Below, piece after piece: positions 1-31,750 of a stretch of 64,000 bases of DNA. The notes beneath the pieces were generated by a model. The model searched no databases. It was not told where the DNA came from and saw only the letters and a program-made list of their open reading frames with translations. The position numbers and the translations under genes are program-made. Position 1 is the stretch's first letter. Each line of letters opens with the position of its first letter. The DNA is from Cololabis saira (lineage: Eukaryota; Chordata; Actinopteri; Beloniformes; Belonidae). The stretch is from NCBI RefSeq assembly GCF_033807715.1, contig NC_084601.1, positions 1,829,001 through 1,893,000 on the forward strand, given 5' to 3'.

Positions 1-989
1 GTGGGATAGTTGACAGCAAAGAGCTGGGTGTGACTTCAGTAACAGATATCAAATAAATATTCTTGTTGAACCGTTTACAAAAAAAGCATAATAAACTAAT
101 TAACTTCCTAACTAAAGTCACAATATATTGTTAGTTCAATATTCTAGCAAGAATATGAGCCATCTATTTAACCTATAAGTAATGTGTAGTCATCACAGTT
201 ATGACTGATGGGACAGAGATCTTCATTTCAAACCTTTCATTCATTCAAGTCTGCTGTTTTTGATCGGTTGAAGACATTTGCGGACTGCTCTGCTAACCTC
301 TGTGAGTTTCAGGTAAAGGTAGATTTCTTCTCACAGATATCGACCTATCTGCTTCTTCTGCATGAAAGTTTTATTTTACATCGCACCCTCAAACACAAAG
401 ACATACACACAGTTATAGGTCAGGCTCCGCTGAGTGGCCCCCTGCTGCCGGCCTCAGTCAGGACCCCGTTAACCAATCTGGGAGCTTTTTGAAACAAACA
501 CCCTTTATCAGGCAGGAAGTCCCCTCATCCCCCTTCCTCCATGGTTTATGTGTCCGTGACCCAGTTAACCTCTGTCCACCCGCTGGCCACTTTTCATTCA
601 TCGACTTAGAGAAACCTCATCCTTTTCATCTTAGGGAGTCAGTCTTCCACACCACCAACCTATGGCACAGGTAACTTGACTCCTCCCACTTTGACCCACC
701 TGTAATCAGCTTCAGCTCATCTGCCCCGGCTTGCTCTAAGCACCAACAGGTCTTAAAATCATTTAAAGGAATGTCAAAAATGAAATAGATGCAAACTTAC
801 TAATATAGAAATGTTGGTTTATCAGTGAAATTGATGGTCTCAGGTGCAAAAGAAGATAGAGGTAGATATTAAGTTAAAGAACAAGTGTAAGAACATAAGG
901 ACATCTAAAATACAACTCCGGAAATATGCAACTTGGCCACATACTTATTGAGCTTAGTGATGAACCTGGTAACCACGAGAAGATATATA

Positions 990-1088
<99 letters not shown>

Positions 1089-2200
1089 TGTGTACGTATA
1101 GCAAGAGCAAGTAAAACCAGTGGCAAACAAAAGGTGTCCAGATTGACGGAGATATTTACGGTGAACATAGTTCCGGGTGTGAACTGGTTTGTCAGGTCCT
1201 TTACAGTAAAAGGAATAAAAGTGATTGCTCAACAATGATTCATTGGAGTTTTTCCAGAGCAGGCTGACGTCACCTCTGCGTTTTTCAACAGATGACATTT
1301 GTAAAGATAACTAGCAAGACACTTTAATTATAAATGATGTCATGAATCCTACCCGAACTTGAACTTACATGAACATATAATAGTTTGTTTTGTAATAAGC
1401 CATGATTTAATAATTCATCACCTTTTAACCTTTGTGATTGTCATTATTTTTATAGCTAAATTAAATACATTTTACTTATAGGTTAGATTTGGATTATTTT
1501 TTAAATAAAATCATATTTATAAGAAATGATACATTTTTTAAATATTTCTTTTACCATTTCAGCTCTATTATAACTTTTAGTTTTGTTTCATTTGCTCATA
1601 ATGGTGATAAAACATAAAAATCAGTGAACGATTGCCATTAAAAGGACTATTATCGCAGCTAAAAACTTAAATCCGAGATCAACATGTTGAACAATCTTCA
1701 GCAATTGTTGGATTCTTTTTTATTCTGTTCACAGAAGGATAAACACACATAATGGCAAAAATACAATTTGAGGTTGTGAAAAGACTGAACACCGTCAGAA
1801 GGAGTGGACACATCAGGAACTTGTTCAGAAATATGAACATAAAGAAAATAACTCAAACATGACATGAAGTAAATAATCATATTTAAACAATAATAACAAC
1901 TTTGATTTGTATTAATTCATGCATGGAAAGATTAGTGTATGATAAATGAACAAGCTCTAATTGCATCAAAGCCACAACTGTGACGGTGCGACAGAATCTG
2001 ACTTCTTGATTCAAATTTAAACTAAAACATCTGTTCAGAATCTCCTGTCCTGGAAAAAAAATGTATTCATCATTACTATGAATTAATGGCTGAACTAAAC
2101 TTATTACCACAGACCTGATGATTCTTGAAATCTATATCTGCAGATCATCAAACAAGGAGAAAAGACTGCAACTGCAGCATGTTACACATTGAAACAAACA
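1..2200. other. Downstream flank of gene B, no gene recognised
   Basis: AT-rich DNA lying 3' of the minus-strand acidic-protein gene. I see no exon with convincing splice sites and a conserved protein. Apart from a compound TG/TA microsatellite near 990-1084 nothing could be assigned. Open frames here are short and either low complexity or repeat-derived. Confidence 0.5.
990..1084. repeat. Compound (TG)n(TA)n(TG)n microsatellite
   Basis: A short TG run passes into a TA run and then a longer TG run. The open frames across it (YIYIYI, CVCVCV, HTHTHT) are artefacts of the dinucleotide period. Confidence 0.95.
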
Positions 2201-2210
2201 CTGTGACACT

Positions 2211-2219
2211 TTTTTTATT
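2211..2219 (-). terminator. Candidate polyadenylation signal of gene B
   Basis: Read on the minus strand the sequence contains TAATAAAAA, that is an AATAAA hexamer. It lies about 115 bases past the alternative stop codon at 2334-2332 of gene B. It would serve a transcript using that last exon, or a long 3' UTR from the stop at 3309. Position and hexamer are the only evidence. Confidence 0.35.
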
Positions 2220-2331
2220 AGCCATTTCTTGTGCACAGTTATTAACTCTGGTCATCCCTCGCTTCCCTTTTAAAAATAATGATCCATGTTAGTCAAGTAA
2301 AAGATGGGTGGTATGTACACATTACGGTGTG

Positions 2332-2380
2332 AAATCAGACACATAGAGCAGATCAGACATCAGCAGCTGGTTTAATTCTT
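2332..2380 (-). CDS. Possible alternative last coding exon of gene B
   Basis: On the minus strand a strong pyrimidine-rich acceptor ends in TTTACAG just before 2380. In the phase left by the exon at 3586-3530 the frame reads EELNQLLMSDLLYVSDFTP and then TAA at 2334-2332. A polyA hexamer follows near 2215. Using it would require skipping the exon at 3319, which carries an in-phase TAG. The exon is not repetitive or acidic like the rest, so only transcript data can decide whether it is used. Confidence 0.3.
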
Positions 2381-2842
2381 CTGTAAACAGACAGCAGGAG
2401 ATGGAGTAACAGTTAAAAGGACACGTCTGAGAGACGCAGCTAGGAGATCGGAGGAGGACACATGTCTTTCTGAGGCTCTTTGACGACAACTAAATCAGCA
2501 TGAAAACCACACAAGAACAACGAGGAGCAGGGTAGGGAGGGAGAACAAGCAGAATCAGTTTAGTTTGTTGTTGTCATGGCAACTGTATTCATCTGTGGAG
2601 GCCCTGGGCTCGGTTCTGTCAGAAAAACAGACAAACACAAACCAATCAATGTGGCTGGTACTTAGGTGGCTTGTTCATGTATCACACTATTCTAAGGATG
2701 TTTTTTGTTGTCATGATAGCAGCTCTAGCAAACCTTGGAGTGTATCAAAGCCAACTTATGTGATGGCACAAAAGTCCTCCATGACTTATATTTTTACTGT
2801 TCTTTTTAGGTTTTAAAACTAAAGTTGACACTACAATGCACA

Positions 2843-3214
2843 TACAGGACTGTCTCAGAAAATTAGAATATTGTGATAAAGTCCTTTATTTTCTGTAATG
2901 CAAAAATGTCATACATTCTGGATTCATTACAAATCAACTGAAATATTGCAAGCCTTTTATTATTTTAATATTGCTGATCATGGCTTACAGCTTAAGAAAA
3001 CTCAAATATCCTATCTCAAAAAATTAGAATATTCTGGGAATCTTAATCTTAAACTGTAAGCCATAATCAGCAATATTAAAATAATAAAAGGCTTGCAATA
3101 TTTCAGTTGATTTGTAATGAATCCAGAATGTATGACATTTTTGTTTTTTTTAATTGCATTACAGAAAATAAAGAACTTTATCACAATATTCTAATTTTCT
3201 GAGACTGTCCTGTA
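2843..3214. mobile_element. Palindromic MITE, copy 1 of 5 (ACAGGACTGTCTC family)
   Basis: The element starts TACAGGACTGTCTCAGAAAA and ends with the reverse complement of that sequence. The two halves are nearly inverted copies, so the whole 370 bp can fold into one long hairpin. TA at both ends fits Tc1/mariner-type TA insertion. It has no coding capacity. This copy sits just 3' of the gene B stop codon and supplies minus-strand AATAAA hexamers at 2890-2885 and 2961-2956. Confidence 0.9.
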
Positions 3215-3308
3215 ACTGTTGTTATAAAAAAACATCAACAATGAAAAACTGTCATATGGGTGTAGATACCTGGCGTCTGAGAGCGTCCACAGTTCAGGGG
3301 CTGGACGT

Positions 3309-21996
<18,688 letters not shown>

Positions 21997-22081
21997 GTTG
22001 CTTTTCATTAGGTCGACAGGAAGTAAACTAATGACAAGAAACTTCTGTGTTTCTGATGTCAGCTGAGGCAGAGTGGCAGCC

Positions 22082-22088
22082 TTTTATA
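22082..22088 (-). promoter_or_regulatory. TATA box of gene B
   Basis: Minus-strand TATAAAA in GAGTATAAAAGGCTGCC. It lies about 75-90 bases upstream of the start codons, leaving a short 5' UTR of some 50 bases. A pyrimidine/purine-biased tract (CCTCCCTTCCTTCC on the plus strand) flanks it upstream. Gene A has the same arrangement. Confidence 0.8.
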
Positions 22089-22439
22089 CTCAGCCTCTCT
22101 TCCTCCTCCCTTCCTTCCTTCACCCTCCCTCCGCCTCCTTCCCCGCCCCCCCCTGGATCACCTGAATGTCTTCACTGTAATCCGGCTTAAACACACTGCT
22201 GATTGAATTTGATTGTTTTAGATGAAAAGCCCAGACTTCAGTAACCCATCTCAGCTCTGATGTGTTTGTCACATTAGTCAGACAAAATTAGCTTAAAGTT
22301 AAATTTAGATTTAGAACAGAATTCATCATATTTATACCAAATGTTATACTGGATTTAGACCCACATAGATTTACTAAATGTTACTCTGGCAACAGAAAAC
22401 TCACTCGCGCAACTCAAATTCAAGCAAGGACTTTATGTG

Positions 22440-24105
22440 TTTTATTTGGACAAAAGTAGCAAACAGATCTAAAAGGTAAGGCTGAGGCATAATCCAAGTA
22501 CCAGGCAAGGTCTTAAACTAAAGTCAAACCCAAATGTAAGGCTGGAACCACAAGGCAAAACCCCCCACGGGCGATCTGGTAAAATACAAAGCGAAACATG
22601 TGCTTAAATACACAGGCTGGACAACTAGGCACAGGTGGAATGCAGCAGGGACGTGCTACCATACTTTGTTATAAACTTCATGTAGAAGTGTTCAAGTGTT
22701 TACAGATAGTAGGGGTAGGCCATCCTTTCAATGCTTTAGACTTTTCTTGGTCCATCCTAACCCCTCTTTCACACCTCTTTGTGACACAACAAAGTACATG
22801 AATGAGACACAAAAAACAAGAACCTCAGTTTGAATAAAGAGCTTGTTCTCATACAGTTGGACATGTTGGATATGGGAATCCAAATCAGGCGAGACTATAA
22901 GGATATCATCTAAATAGAAAAAAATTAAACGTTCAGTCATGTCATATAGGACCACATTAACTAGAACCTGAAATAATGTAGGGGCATTGGTAAAGGAAAC
23001 GGCCTAACCAGATTCTCCTTGTCCTGATGATATGTTGAAGTCTGTATTCCGCTTGTCGCTATCTCTGATACAGACTGGATGGTAAGCCTTTGTGTAGATC
23101 CAGTCTAGTAAAAACCTTAGAGTAGCTCGAAGACGACAGACAAGGAGAATGAGGGTAATGATTCTTAAAAGTAATGTCATTAAGGCCTCTATAGTCCATG
23201 CAAGAAATCTTTCCCTGTTGGACATGACATGGCTGTATGATACCAGCAGCAAGAGCAGTCTCTATGTAGTTCTTCATAGCCCCCCGTTTAGGCTGACAGG
23301 GCGTACAGCCCACCCTTGGGGGGTATGTGCAGGTAGGAGGTTTGTTTGCAGTCATAGGATTGGTTAGGGGTAACAAGTTGGCTTTAGCTTTGTCAAAAAC
23401 CCTTTTCAAGTCCAGATAGCACTGGGGTGCAGTGGACAAGTCAGGACCTGGAACATGAATTCTTACAACTCTCCCCGGAGTGCTCATCACAAAGGGTTAA
23501 AGGGAAGTTGCAATGGGTTACTCTCTATAGAAGTTGGCCATCTATGGGGGGCAATGGGGGCTACTTTGGTTCTTTAGGAAAGGTGAAAAGGTATTTCAGC
23601 TCAGTTGTTGCTCATTGTCTCCTGTAACTCAAAATGCAGACTGCATTGTCTTAAGAAGGCCTGGGAGTTATTGGCGTCCCCCGAGAACGTCCAGGTCCGG
23701 CTAGACAAGGAGTAACGCCTGAAGGGGCTGTGGTAGAAGCCGGCTGTGAAACAGTCAGCTGGTAAACTGAGCCATTCACTCAAGAGATGAAAACAGTCTC
23801 CTCTGATGATCATAAATGTCCTTAACTCCCCACAATGGGAAGGATAATTGTTCCTCTTGGCTGTACAAACGTTCTCCTGAGTCCACAAGACAGCTTTTAC
23901 TTGATCTGAGTTGGCTGAGTCCACAGATGTCCAGATCGTGCTGATACCCTGCCACCTGGAAATGGACTCACACCAACGACAAAAAGTCAAGAGAAGACCT
24001 GGGTTTATTTGGTAAAAAAGTACCAAACAGATCAAACGCACAACCCATAAAACAGGCAAGGTCTTACGTTAAAGTCAAACCAAAATACAAGGCTGGAACC
24101 ACAAG
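22440..24105 (-). mobile_element. Decayed Ty3/Gypsy-type retrotransposon fragment
   Basis: On the minus strand a gag-like piece near 23,600-24,000 reads FSGDANNSQAFLRQCSLHFE. It is followed by a protease/RT-linker piece around 23,059-23,490 (VFDKAKANLLP, RGAMKNYIETALAAGIIQP, CMDYRGLNDITFKNHYP). A reverse-transcriptase core lies at about 22,730-22,955 (FFYLDDILIVSPDLDSHIQHV, with the YLDD catalytic motif). Frameshifts separate the pieces. Similar blocks containing AAGGCTGGAACCACAAG at about 22,441-22,558 and 24,003-24,105 bracket it. It is a dead copy. Confidence 0.8.
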
Positions 24106-26300
24106 TGTTTCCAAGCGTCTACATGCAGAAATGTAAATAAAAGTAATAAATAAGATGAACATGCCTAGCTGCTCCTCATATTGTAAAACACTATGGTTTT
24201 CCTTTGATGCCAACAAAGCATTAGCATTAGCTCTACCCTTTCTTTCAAGTGAGTCATGTACAGTCAACAGTCAACATTTGAAGTGGATCCAAATATTTAA
24301 TCAAATTTGTCCTTAAACAAGAACAGATATTGTTCAAAATTCTTGCACAACATGTAAGTCCACTCTATATGTACTTCACATGTTGATTACTAATTTATGA
24401 AAATGTTTTCTTCTGCAATTTACTGTAGTGGGCATCTTTCATATTATGATGTCTGATGGTGAAGCTCATGTTTCAGACGGTCTGAAGAAGCTCTCGTACT
24501 ATGGTAAAAGATATTTTGATGTGCTTTCCTTCAGTCCGGTCATTTTGACATCAAAAGCACTCATCTAAATCCAAAACCAAACATGCTTATCAAAATTACT
24601 TGATGTACACCCAGCAAATTTACAAGGACAGACTCATTTGTTTGTATGATTGCACAAATGGCTGACAAACCCTAGAAAAAGCACAAACATGGTACTCTGA
24701 GCTCTGCTGATATTCATCAGCCATGTACACTTTCTTTCATATCCTTTGAGAGCGGTGGCTTATTACTCTGTGTTTTTTTTTAAATATCAAACAAGACTGC
24801 AGACGAATCACAGAGCTAATTTGGCTCTGTGATTCGTCTCTATTCTATCTGCAAACCAACCTCATCTTAATACAGAACTTACAAGGCTATTGGCCCAAAC
24901 TACAAAATGTAACAAGTTAACATTAAATGCTGACAAATAATAAAATGTCTTAGGTTTTCCAGTTACAAAACATACAGTACATCTTGCTTTTAAATTCATA
25001 CCACACTTAGATTTTGTTGTATGACACTGTCATGCATGTGCAAACTTTTTTAAATGACATGCCACACCTACATGTTCTTCTGTAACTTGTAGCATGTCTA
25101 TGTATTACATAACATGCAGCTGACAGAAATATGCGTTTGAAAGGTTATAAGATTATAGGTTCCATTAACATCTGACCATATCCATCATTCAAGACTCCTC
25201 ACTTGTCTTTTTGACTTACTTCTTTATTTGGACTTCCTTCTCTCTATGCTCAGTATTATTCTTTGTTTTGCATTTAAAATATGAGGTTAAAGTTAGAAAA
25301 GGTTGTTGGTTATGGATTCAAATACACAATTAAGATACACGTCTTGAATCCAGATACTCCAGCCTTTTCCACATTGGTATAAGGATGTATTCCACAGTCA
25401 CTGCTAGTTCCAGCTCAGTAACCGTGCATGATGGACGCTTTGTTGGTCCCCATGCTCAAAAGCAGATGCTGTGAGTTTCAAATCAAATAATGGAGAAACA
25501 TTTGGACTGGTCTCCTTATGCATTTTACATCAAGTCCTCACAAGGTCAGGAGCAGACATACAGAAACGTATACAAAGTTTAGAATTAGGTCCAGTTTCCT
25601 GATCTCAAAAGTCTGCCACAAATCACACAAGTTGATCTTCAGAGGTGTGACTGTAAACTTACTACAGTCAGGTTTCTGAGCAGGAAATGCAGACAAATAT
25701 ATACACGTGTGGTTGCGTGCACGTGTTAACTATGTCTGGTATGAAGCTATTGTTCCAGAACAACTGGTTTGACAATAAAGAGTATTTTAGGAGGAGGTTT
25801 GTCAGTGTCTCATAACGTTAGTCACATGAATTATCTTTATAATACTTTATACATTATAAATGACATTAAAACACTTACAATTTAACTCCTGACATTTGGG
25901 ACAGAGCCTCAAAGTGGGCATAAAAGAAAATTCTGTGTTTCTTGGGTCTCATAGTTTTGTTAAACGATCTCATAAATACTTAAAAATTCTCACTGCAAGA
26001 AAGACTCACAAATGTACATGATTTGTGCAGCATTTCAGGCTTTTATGAATCTTCTGTTTCATTGTGCAGTATACAACAGTATAACATTGCATAATGAGTC
26101 ACATCCATTTAGATGCATTTTATCAACATTTTATTTTTTACTTTTACTTTTTTTTTTTAAATAATAAGAAAATAATAGTTAACTCACTTAGTTCACTTCA
26201 CTTCTATATTTAAAGAAAATAATACATATCATTAAATACAGTTTACTCAGTATTTCCTTGGACTTACCTTGCACAAATAAATCATCACATACAAGTTATA
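24106..26300. other. Intergenic DNA, nothing recognised
   Basis: AT-rich unique-looking sequence between the Gypsy relic and the L2 element. I found no signal-peptide exon preceded by a TATA box and no conserved protein, so there is no evidence of a third paralog here. A short inverted repeat (AGACGAATCACAGAGC, about 24,801-24,842) is visible. Confidence 0.4.
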
Positions 26301-26302
26301 AA

Positions 26303-28020
26303 CATTCAATTCAATTCAATTCAATTTTATTTATATAGCGTCTAATACAATAGAGTTGTCTCTAGACGCTTTACAGAGACCCATACCCAGAACATGACCC
26401 CCGAGCAGTTATTACATAAACAATGGCAGGTAAAAACTCCCCTAGTGGGAGAAAAACCTTAAGCCAAACAGTGGCAAGGAAAAACTCCCCTTTAGGAGGG
26501 AAGAAACCTTGAGCAGGACCAGGCTCATCAGGGGGGACCCTCCTGCCGAGGGCCAGACTGGTGGGTCAGGGACGGCAACAGCACAGCAGGCAGGTGGAAG
26601 CAGCAACGGGATGACCGGGGGTGGGGACCGCAGGCCAGCACACAGCTCCCGAAGCTCCGGCCCAATCAGCAAGTCCCAGGTTGGGGTGCAGGGTCAGGAA
26701 AAGACTTGTGCTCCGTAATGCAAGCTACAAGCCACCCACGGCCACCTGCAGGACAAAAGAGAGAAAAGGGAGGAGAAGGGGGGGCCAGCAACGGGATGAC
26801 CAGGGGTGGGGACCGCAGGCCAGCACGCAGCTCCCGAAGCTCCGGCCCAATCATCAAGTCCCAGGTTGGGGTGCAGGGTCGGGGAAAGGTTGAGAAGGGG
26901 CAGGGCCAGGGAGAGGAGTCTTGAGGGACGAACATTCTCCCCCGCCCAAAAGGGGCCGTTACCCTGCCCCCCTCACTCCCACACTGCAGGTTCCGGTGTC
27001 CGGCAAAGGATGCTGCAACATGGACAAAAGAGAGAAAAGGGAGGAGAAGGGGGGGCCAGCACAAGAAACCACAGGAGCGACTCTGACACACTAAAGTTTA
27101 CACTACCTAGAGATTTACCAACACCAGCTAGAGGTTTACTAAACACTAACTATAGGCTTTACTAAACAGAAATGTTTTAAGTTTAGTTTTAAAGGTGGAG
27201 GTGGTGTCAGCCCCCTTAACCCAGATTGGAAGTTGGTTCCATAGTAGTGGCGCCTGATAGCAGAACGCCCGCCCTCCAAATCTACATTTAGATACTCTAG
27301 GAACTACGAGTAAACCTGCACTCTGAGAACGGAGAGCTCTGACAGGAACATAAGGCACTATCAGGTCTTGCAAATAATGCGGAGCTAAGCCGTTTTGGGC
27401 TTTATACGCAAGTAATAAAATTTTAAATTGGATTCTGAATTTTACGGGTAACCAATGGAGCGACGCTAACACTGGAGAGACGTGGTCTCTCCTGCTAATT
27501 CCTGTCAGTACTCGTGCTGCTGCATTTTGGATCAGCTGGAGCCTATTCAGCAAATTACTTGGACATCCTGCTAACAACACATTACAGTAATCTAGTCTAG
27601 AAGATACAAACGCATGAACTAGTTTTTCTGCATCACTCTGTGAGAGGATTTTCCTAATCTTTGCAATATTACGGAGATGGAAAAAGGCTATTTTACAAAC
27701 CTGATTGACATATGGTTTAAACGACAAATCCTGATCGAAAATAACACCAAGATTTCTCACAGTTGCACTGGAAGCCATCGCAACACCATCTAATCCCTTC
27801 CTAAGATGCTCTGGACCAAGAATGATAACCTCTGTTTTATCTGAATTTAGAAGCAGGAAATTTCTGGACATCCAGTCCTTGATGTCCCTAAGACATGCCT
27901 GAAGTTTAACTAACGGTTCTGTTTCATCCGGCTTCATAGACAAATAGAGCTGCGTATCATCAGCATAACAATGAAATTGTATGCCGTGATTCTGGATTAT
28001 ACTTCCCAACATAAATGTAT
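26303..28020 (-). mobile_element. 5'-truncated L2-type LINE with reverse transcriptase
   Basis: Minus-strand frame 28,020-27,146 starts inside the RT domain (HCYADDTQLYLSM, catalytic YADD). It continues through LNSDKTEVIILGP, SRLDYCNVLLAG, LQLIQNAAARVLTG and LHWLPVKFRI to the C-terminus (TTSTFKTKLKTFLFSKAYS, stop). A 3' UTR of about 840 bases ends in ATTCAATTCAA repeats near 26,306. The frame is intact where present, so the insertion is fairly young, although 5'-truncated. The same tail occurs at 9.5 kb and in fragments at 41.05 and 61.65 kb. Confidence 0.9.
26600..27060. repeat. Tandem duplications in the L2 3' UTR
   Basis: A block with CCGCAGGCCAGCAC, CTCCCGAAGCTCCGGCCCAA and GTTGGGGTGCAGGGTC occurs twice, about 185 bases apart (from about 26,608 and 26,793). 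GACAAAAGAGAGAAAAGGGA occurs near 26,752 and again near 27,022. Confidence 0.8.
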
Positions 28021-28039
28021 AATTTTGAAGAAGAGCCAT

Positions 28040-30980
28040 GAAAGTGTTTTGTGATGAAGACTGTAGATTTTTCTATATTTACTTGTGCAGGATCACAAAA
28101 TTGTCTCCCCATCCCTAGCTATTAGACTCAAGTGCCAGTTGGTCTCCGCTTTGATTTCTTGTTCCACATTTTAGCAGGACAGATATCAGAATCAGCTTCA
28201 GCTTGTTTTGTTTTTATTGGTGGAACAAGCAGCCAGCCTGAGAATACTGTAGTATCCTTGTGTGGGACATGATGTTACCATTCAGGAAGAAATGAAGTAC
28301 ATAAACTGATCAACTGCAGGTATAAGGATCTGGCATTTGACTGGCGCTGCGTTAACATCCAGTTTCTTATTTGATTTTTGAATGTGGTTTGTATTATTGT
28401 TATGATTTCATGTTGTCATGGTCACAGATGTAAAGACATCCTATAAATCATCTTAGATTTATCATCAGCAGTGGTAGTAAAAGTGACAGTAGTAATAATG
28501 TGTTCCTGACACACTGAAGGAAACGTGATCTGTGTCTCAGAGTGACTGTATTCTCAGGTGTGCTGTAAGCTGGCACGTGATCATGATTTGAATGTTTCCA
28601 AAGAGGTGACGGCCAGTAAAAGAGGAAAATCCAGCAGAGAAATGTCAATAGTCACGTCAGGAATCATTTAAACTACTGGCTTTGACAAATGAGGTTGCAA
28701 ACAGTTTGAATAGGTGCACATTTATAAAAGGAGTTTGATGTTTTTCATCCATCCAGTTTCTCTCCCTGCTTCATCATCTTCAGGATCACGGGGGGCTGGA
28801 GAAAATTGTTCCTGGAAGTGCCAAGGACAGGTTGCCAGTTACAAGGACATGAGCAAGCTCACACTTACCCCTCCAGTAAATATGAATCGCCACTCGAACT
28901 AACATTTAAGCTTTCCTACTACAGGTGGAAAGAGGAGTAAGTGGGGAAAACACAAACACATCCACACGGAAAGGCCCCAGTCAGGAGTTTGAACTGGGAA
29001 CCTACTCCAGTACTATAACAGTACAGTACTACAGTACTATAACCAGCACAGCACGTTCTAAATTAGAAAATAAACAAGAGTATTATTAATCATGATAAGC
29101 GCTCACATTTTTCTTTTAATTTCTCACTTCTCCAGAAGACTCAGTAGCACTTTGAAGGTGGGAAATTTATGCTGCTATTCTTCCCTGTTTTGTGTGTGAA
29201 CAACCTTGAGAAGGAACAGCTGGGCGTTCTCATTGCACCTCTGCTCGGCTCGGCTGCTAATAACAGAGGTGAAAAAGAGGAGTGACCAGCTCTTTGTTTA
29301 AGAGAAAGCCAGCAAACTCTGAGGTGTAGAGTCCGGGCTGAGTGCCGGCTTGAGAACCTGTCTCTCTGTGATCACAGTGGGGACGAGGCTGTCCCTGAAT
29401 GGACCACTGTGAAAAACCCCATGCAAGTGAAGGAAGACCTGGGTTGGAGCTGGTGGATGGTGGCACAACTGTTCCATTTCAATGGTTGGTTGCCAGTCAC
29501 ATGTTGTAAGTGGGGGAACTTTAGACTTACAGTTTGTAATGTGCCCGAGCCCTTTCAGACGAAGCAGAGTCAATAGCCCCTTTCACAAGGATATTGTGCT
29601 GTTTTGCTGTAAAGTAGATCCTCCCCACCCCCGTTAAGCCACCCTTCCTTGTTCACTCAGAGCCAAACAAAGCAGACACGGCTCCCCAACTGTGAGCCTT
29701 CAGATAGCATGCTGAAAAACAGAAGTGCTAGGTTTGATAGGACAACTTCCTAAAGAGTTTTCACTTTCATAAATGTTAATTTGACCGGAAGAGTTCTACA
29801 CAGTTTGTGCATCTCCTAATCTTAATCCCTCGCATAAACGCCCTGTTCAGGCCGGCACGCACCAGCTATGTATTCCGGGTGATTCGATCACAAATGGACA
29901 ACTTTAATAATACTGAAATCAGTACGTTTGCATGCACTAACAGAAAGTTGAAGTGTTGCCTTAATCTGACCGATATTGAATTTTTAAAAGCCATGTATAC
30001 AGTTTAGTTGAACTGAATTTAAGCTCTTGAGATCGAGCTATTAGTGCCAGATAACACGGTGCGAATTCGAGTTATTCTGGCATGTATACGCAACCCACGC
30101 TTAGCAGAGCTAGTGACTGCACCAGACTCCTAACCCTAACCCTAACCCTAACCCTAACCCTAACCCTAACCCTTCTGGAAGTGATGACACTGTGAAAGCC
30201 AGAATATCAACACAGTAGGAGAAAAAGAAGACAAACAACAAAGAAGGAACCGGAAGAACGCCAACGGAAAAGTGCGTGTGGCGCCACTTAAGGCTGATTT
30301 AAGGTTCTGCGTTACACCAATGCAGAGCATGCACCGTTGCCGTGACGCCGTTGTGAACCCTTCGGACTTCTCCGTCACTCCATTTCTCCGCGGTGCAACA
30401 CTCCCCCAGAGCACTCGTTGATACTTTGTTTAGCTTCAGGTTTTTTCCCGGTCAGAGTGAATCAAAGAGATAAAGACAAGTATTGTGCAAAAAACCAAAA
30501 CAACCCCCCCTCCAAAAAAATATCACACACACACGAAGAAAAGAGTGCTGAAAGTTCATGACTGCTTCACGAACCGGAACCGGAAATGCGTTGCTACCAA
30601 GCAAACCAATCACAGGCTTTAGCATCGCAGAGTCGAATACACCTCACTCAATAATCGATTGTCTCCTTGTGCATGTATACTTGGATTTCTCGGAAACTCC
30701 AGTTTAATCCTTTACTAGATTGTTGCCAATAGCTGGATTTAAATGTGCATGTAACCGCACTGATTGAAAATGCATTCAGATCTGATCTTTCACTTCAGGA
30801 AGGTTTGGATGGCTTTGGCCACATCCTTGGAAGAATTGTGTCCTAGGCCACACTGAAAGGCCACCTTATACCCACCGTAATTGCAGCAGCATTTTTTCCT
30901 CAAGGATGCTTTCTTGCTCCGTTGTTTAAAGAAATTTTTTTAAACTTCAGCATTCAAATCCACAAAATGTATCATTCGTA
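28040..30980. other. Intergenic DNA with a decayed inverted element
   Basis: No gene recognised. The part from about 29,800 to 30,780 has element-like features: GCATGTATAC-type motifs inverted at both sides, a telomere-like run and a fragment of the GGTTCCGCGTTA MITE near 30,285-30,355. Boundaries could not be fixed. Confidence 0.4.
30129..30172. repeat. Interstitial telomere-like (CCCTAA)n run
   Basis: About seven perfect copies of the vertebrate telomere hexamer, read as CTAACC on the plus strand. They end abruptly in TTCTGGAAG with unique sequence on both sides. This is not a chromosome end. Confidence 0.95.
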
Positions 30981-30983
30981 GAA

Positions 30984-31350
30984 AAGCGTCATGTGTGCGA
31001 CCTGTGTTTACAATTAGTTTGGCCACCATCAATATTTTCTTGTATTTTACCTGTTTTATATTCTAAAGTCACACTTAAAAGTAACTCCATTTGTCTGTCA
31101 CTGCAAACGAAAGACTCTCGTTCATCTTGGAAGTAACTGGAAGTTACTCGTGTCATTTGTTGATGTTTTTTTCCAGGATTCTGATTGGTTAGCATGACTT
31201 TATCTTCTCGTTACACTGCCCCCTGTAGGTTTGGCATACTCATAGCACCATAACAGTGTATTTATTCGTGTAAATGATGGTATTTTTCAAAACGTAGAGG
31301 GGAAAATATCCGTTTTTGTGAATACCCGGCTTTGTTTAAACGTGGCCTAA
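30984..31350. mobile_element. One arm of the AACGTGGCC fold-back element
   Basis: From TGTGTTTACAATTAGTTTGG through CCAGGATTCTGATTGGTTAG and ACACTGCCCCCTGTAGG to AACGTGGCCTAA it matches the right arm of the element at 5,692-6,940. The left arm is missing. Confidence 0.75.
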
Positions 31351-31400
31351 AGCGGTTAGAAGATTTTCAAATCTGTACTGTTCATCATGGAAGTCAGACT

Positions 31401-31750
31401 TTAAAGGAGCATGAGGCAGGATAGAGGCAGGATTTATGAAAAAAATTTGTATATGTTTCAAGTTTTCTAGTAATAATGTCAGATGAAGCGTTCCAAACCA
31501 AAAAGAATGAGCCCTCTAGCGTATCTCTCCGTTGCCTTGAACAGGCTGTGTGCTGCAAAATGTGCTGCAATTCAGACTCCGAATTTCCCGCGCTGTCCTG
31601 CGGATGTGACGTCACATGACGCTGCATGCGCGTTCTCCCCGTTCTCCCGTGCCGGCTTCGCTGTTGGCTGCAGTACCCCCAACGGCCGTCGTGGCGAAGG
31701 GTGGCGCTAGAGAGTCTCATTTCTTAAAAGGAGCCTCATGCTCCTTTAAA
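31401..31750. mobile_element. AAAGGAGCATGAGG MITE, copy 1
   Basis: Inverted ends TTAAAGGAGCATGAGGC and CCTCATGCTCCTTTAA. The inner part includes GAGCCCTCTAGCGTATCTC and GGATGTGACGTCACATGACG. A copy in the opposite orientation lies at 36,381-36,727. Confidence 0.8.

Noticed and set aside
30129..30172. True telomere or chromosome end
   Set aside because: Only about seven hexamers with ordinary sequence on both sides.
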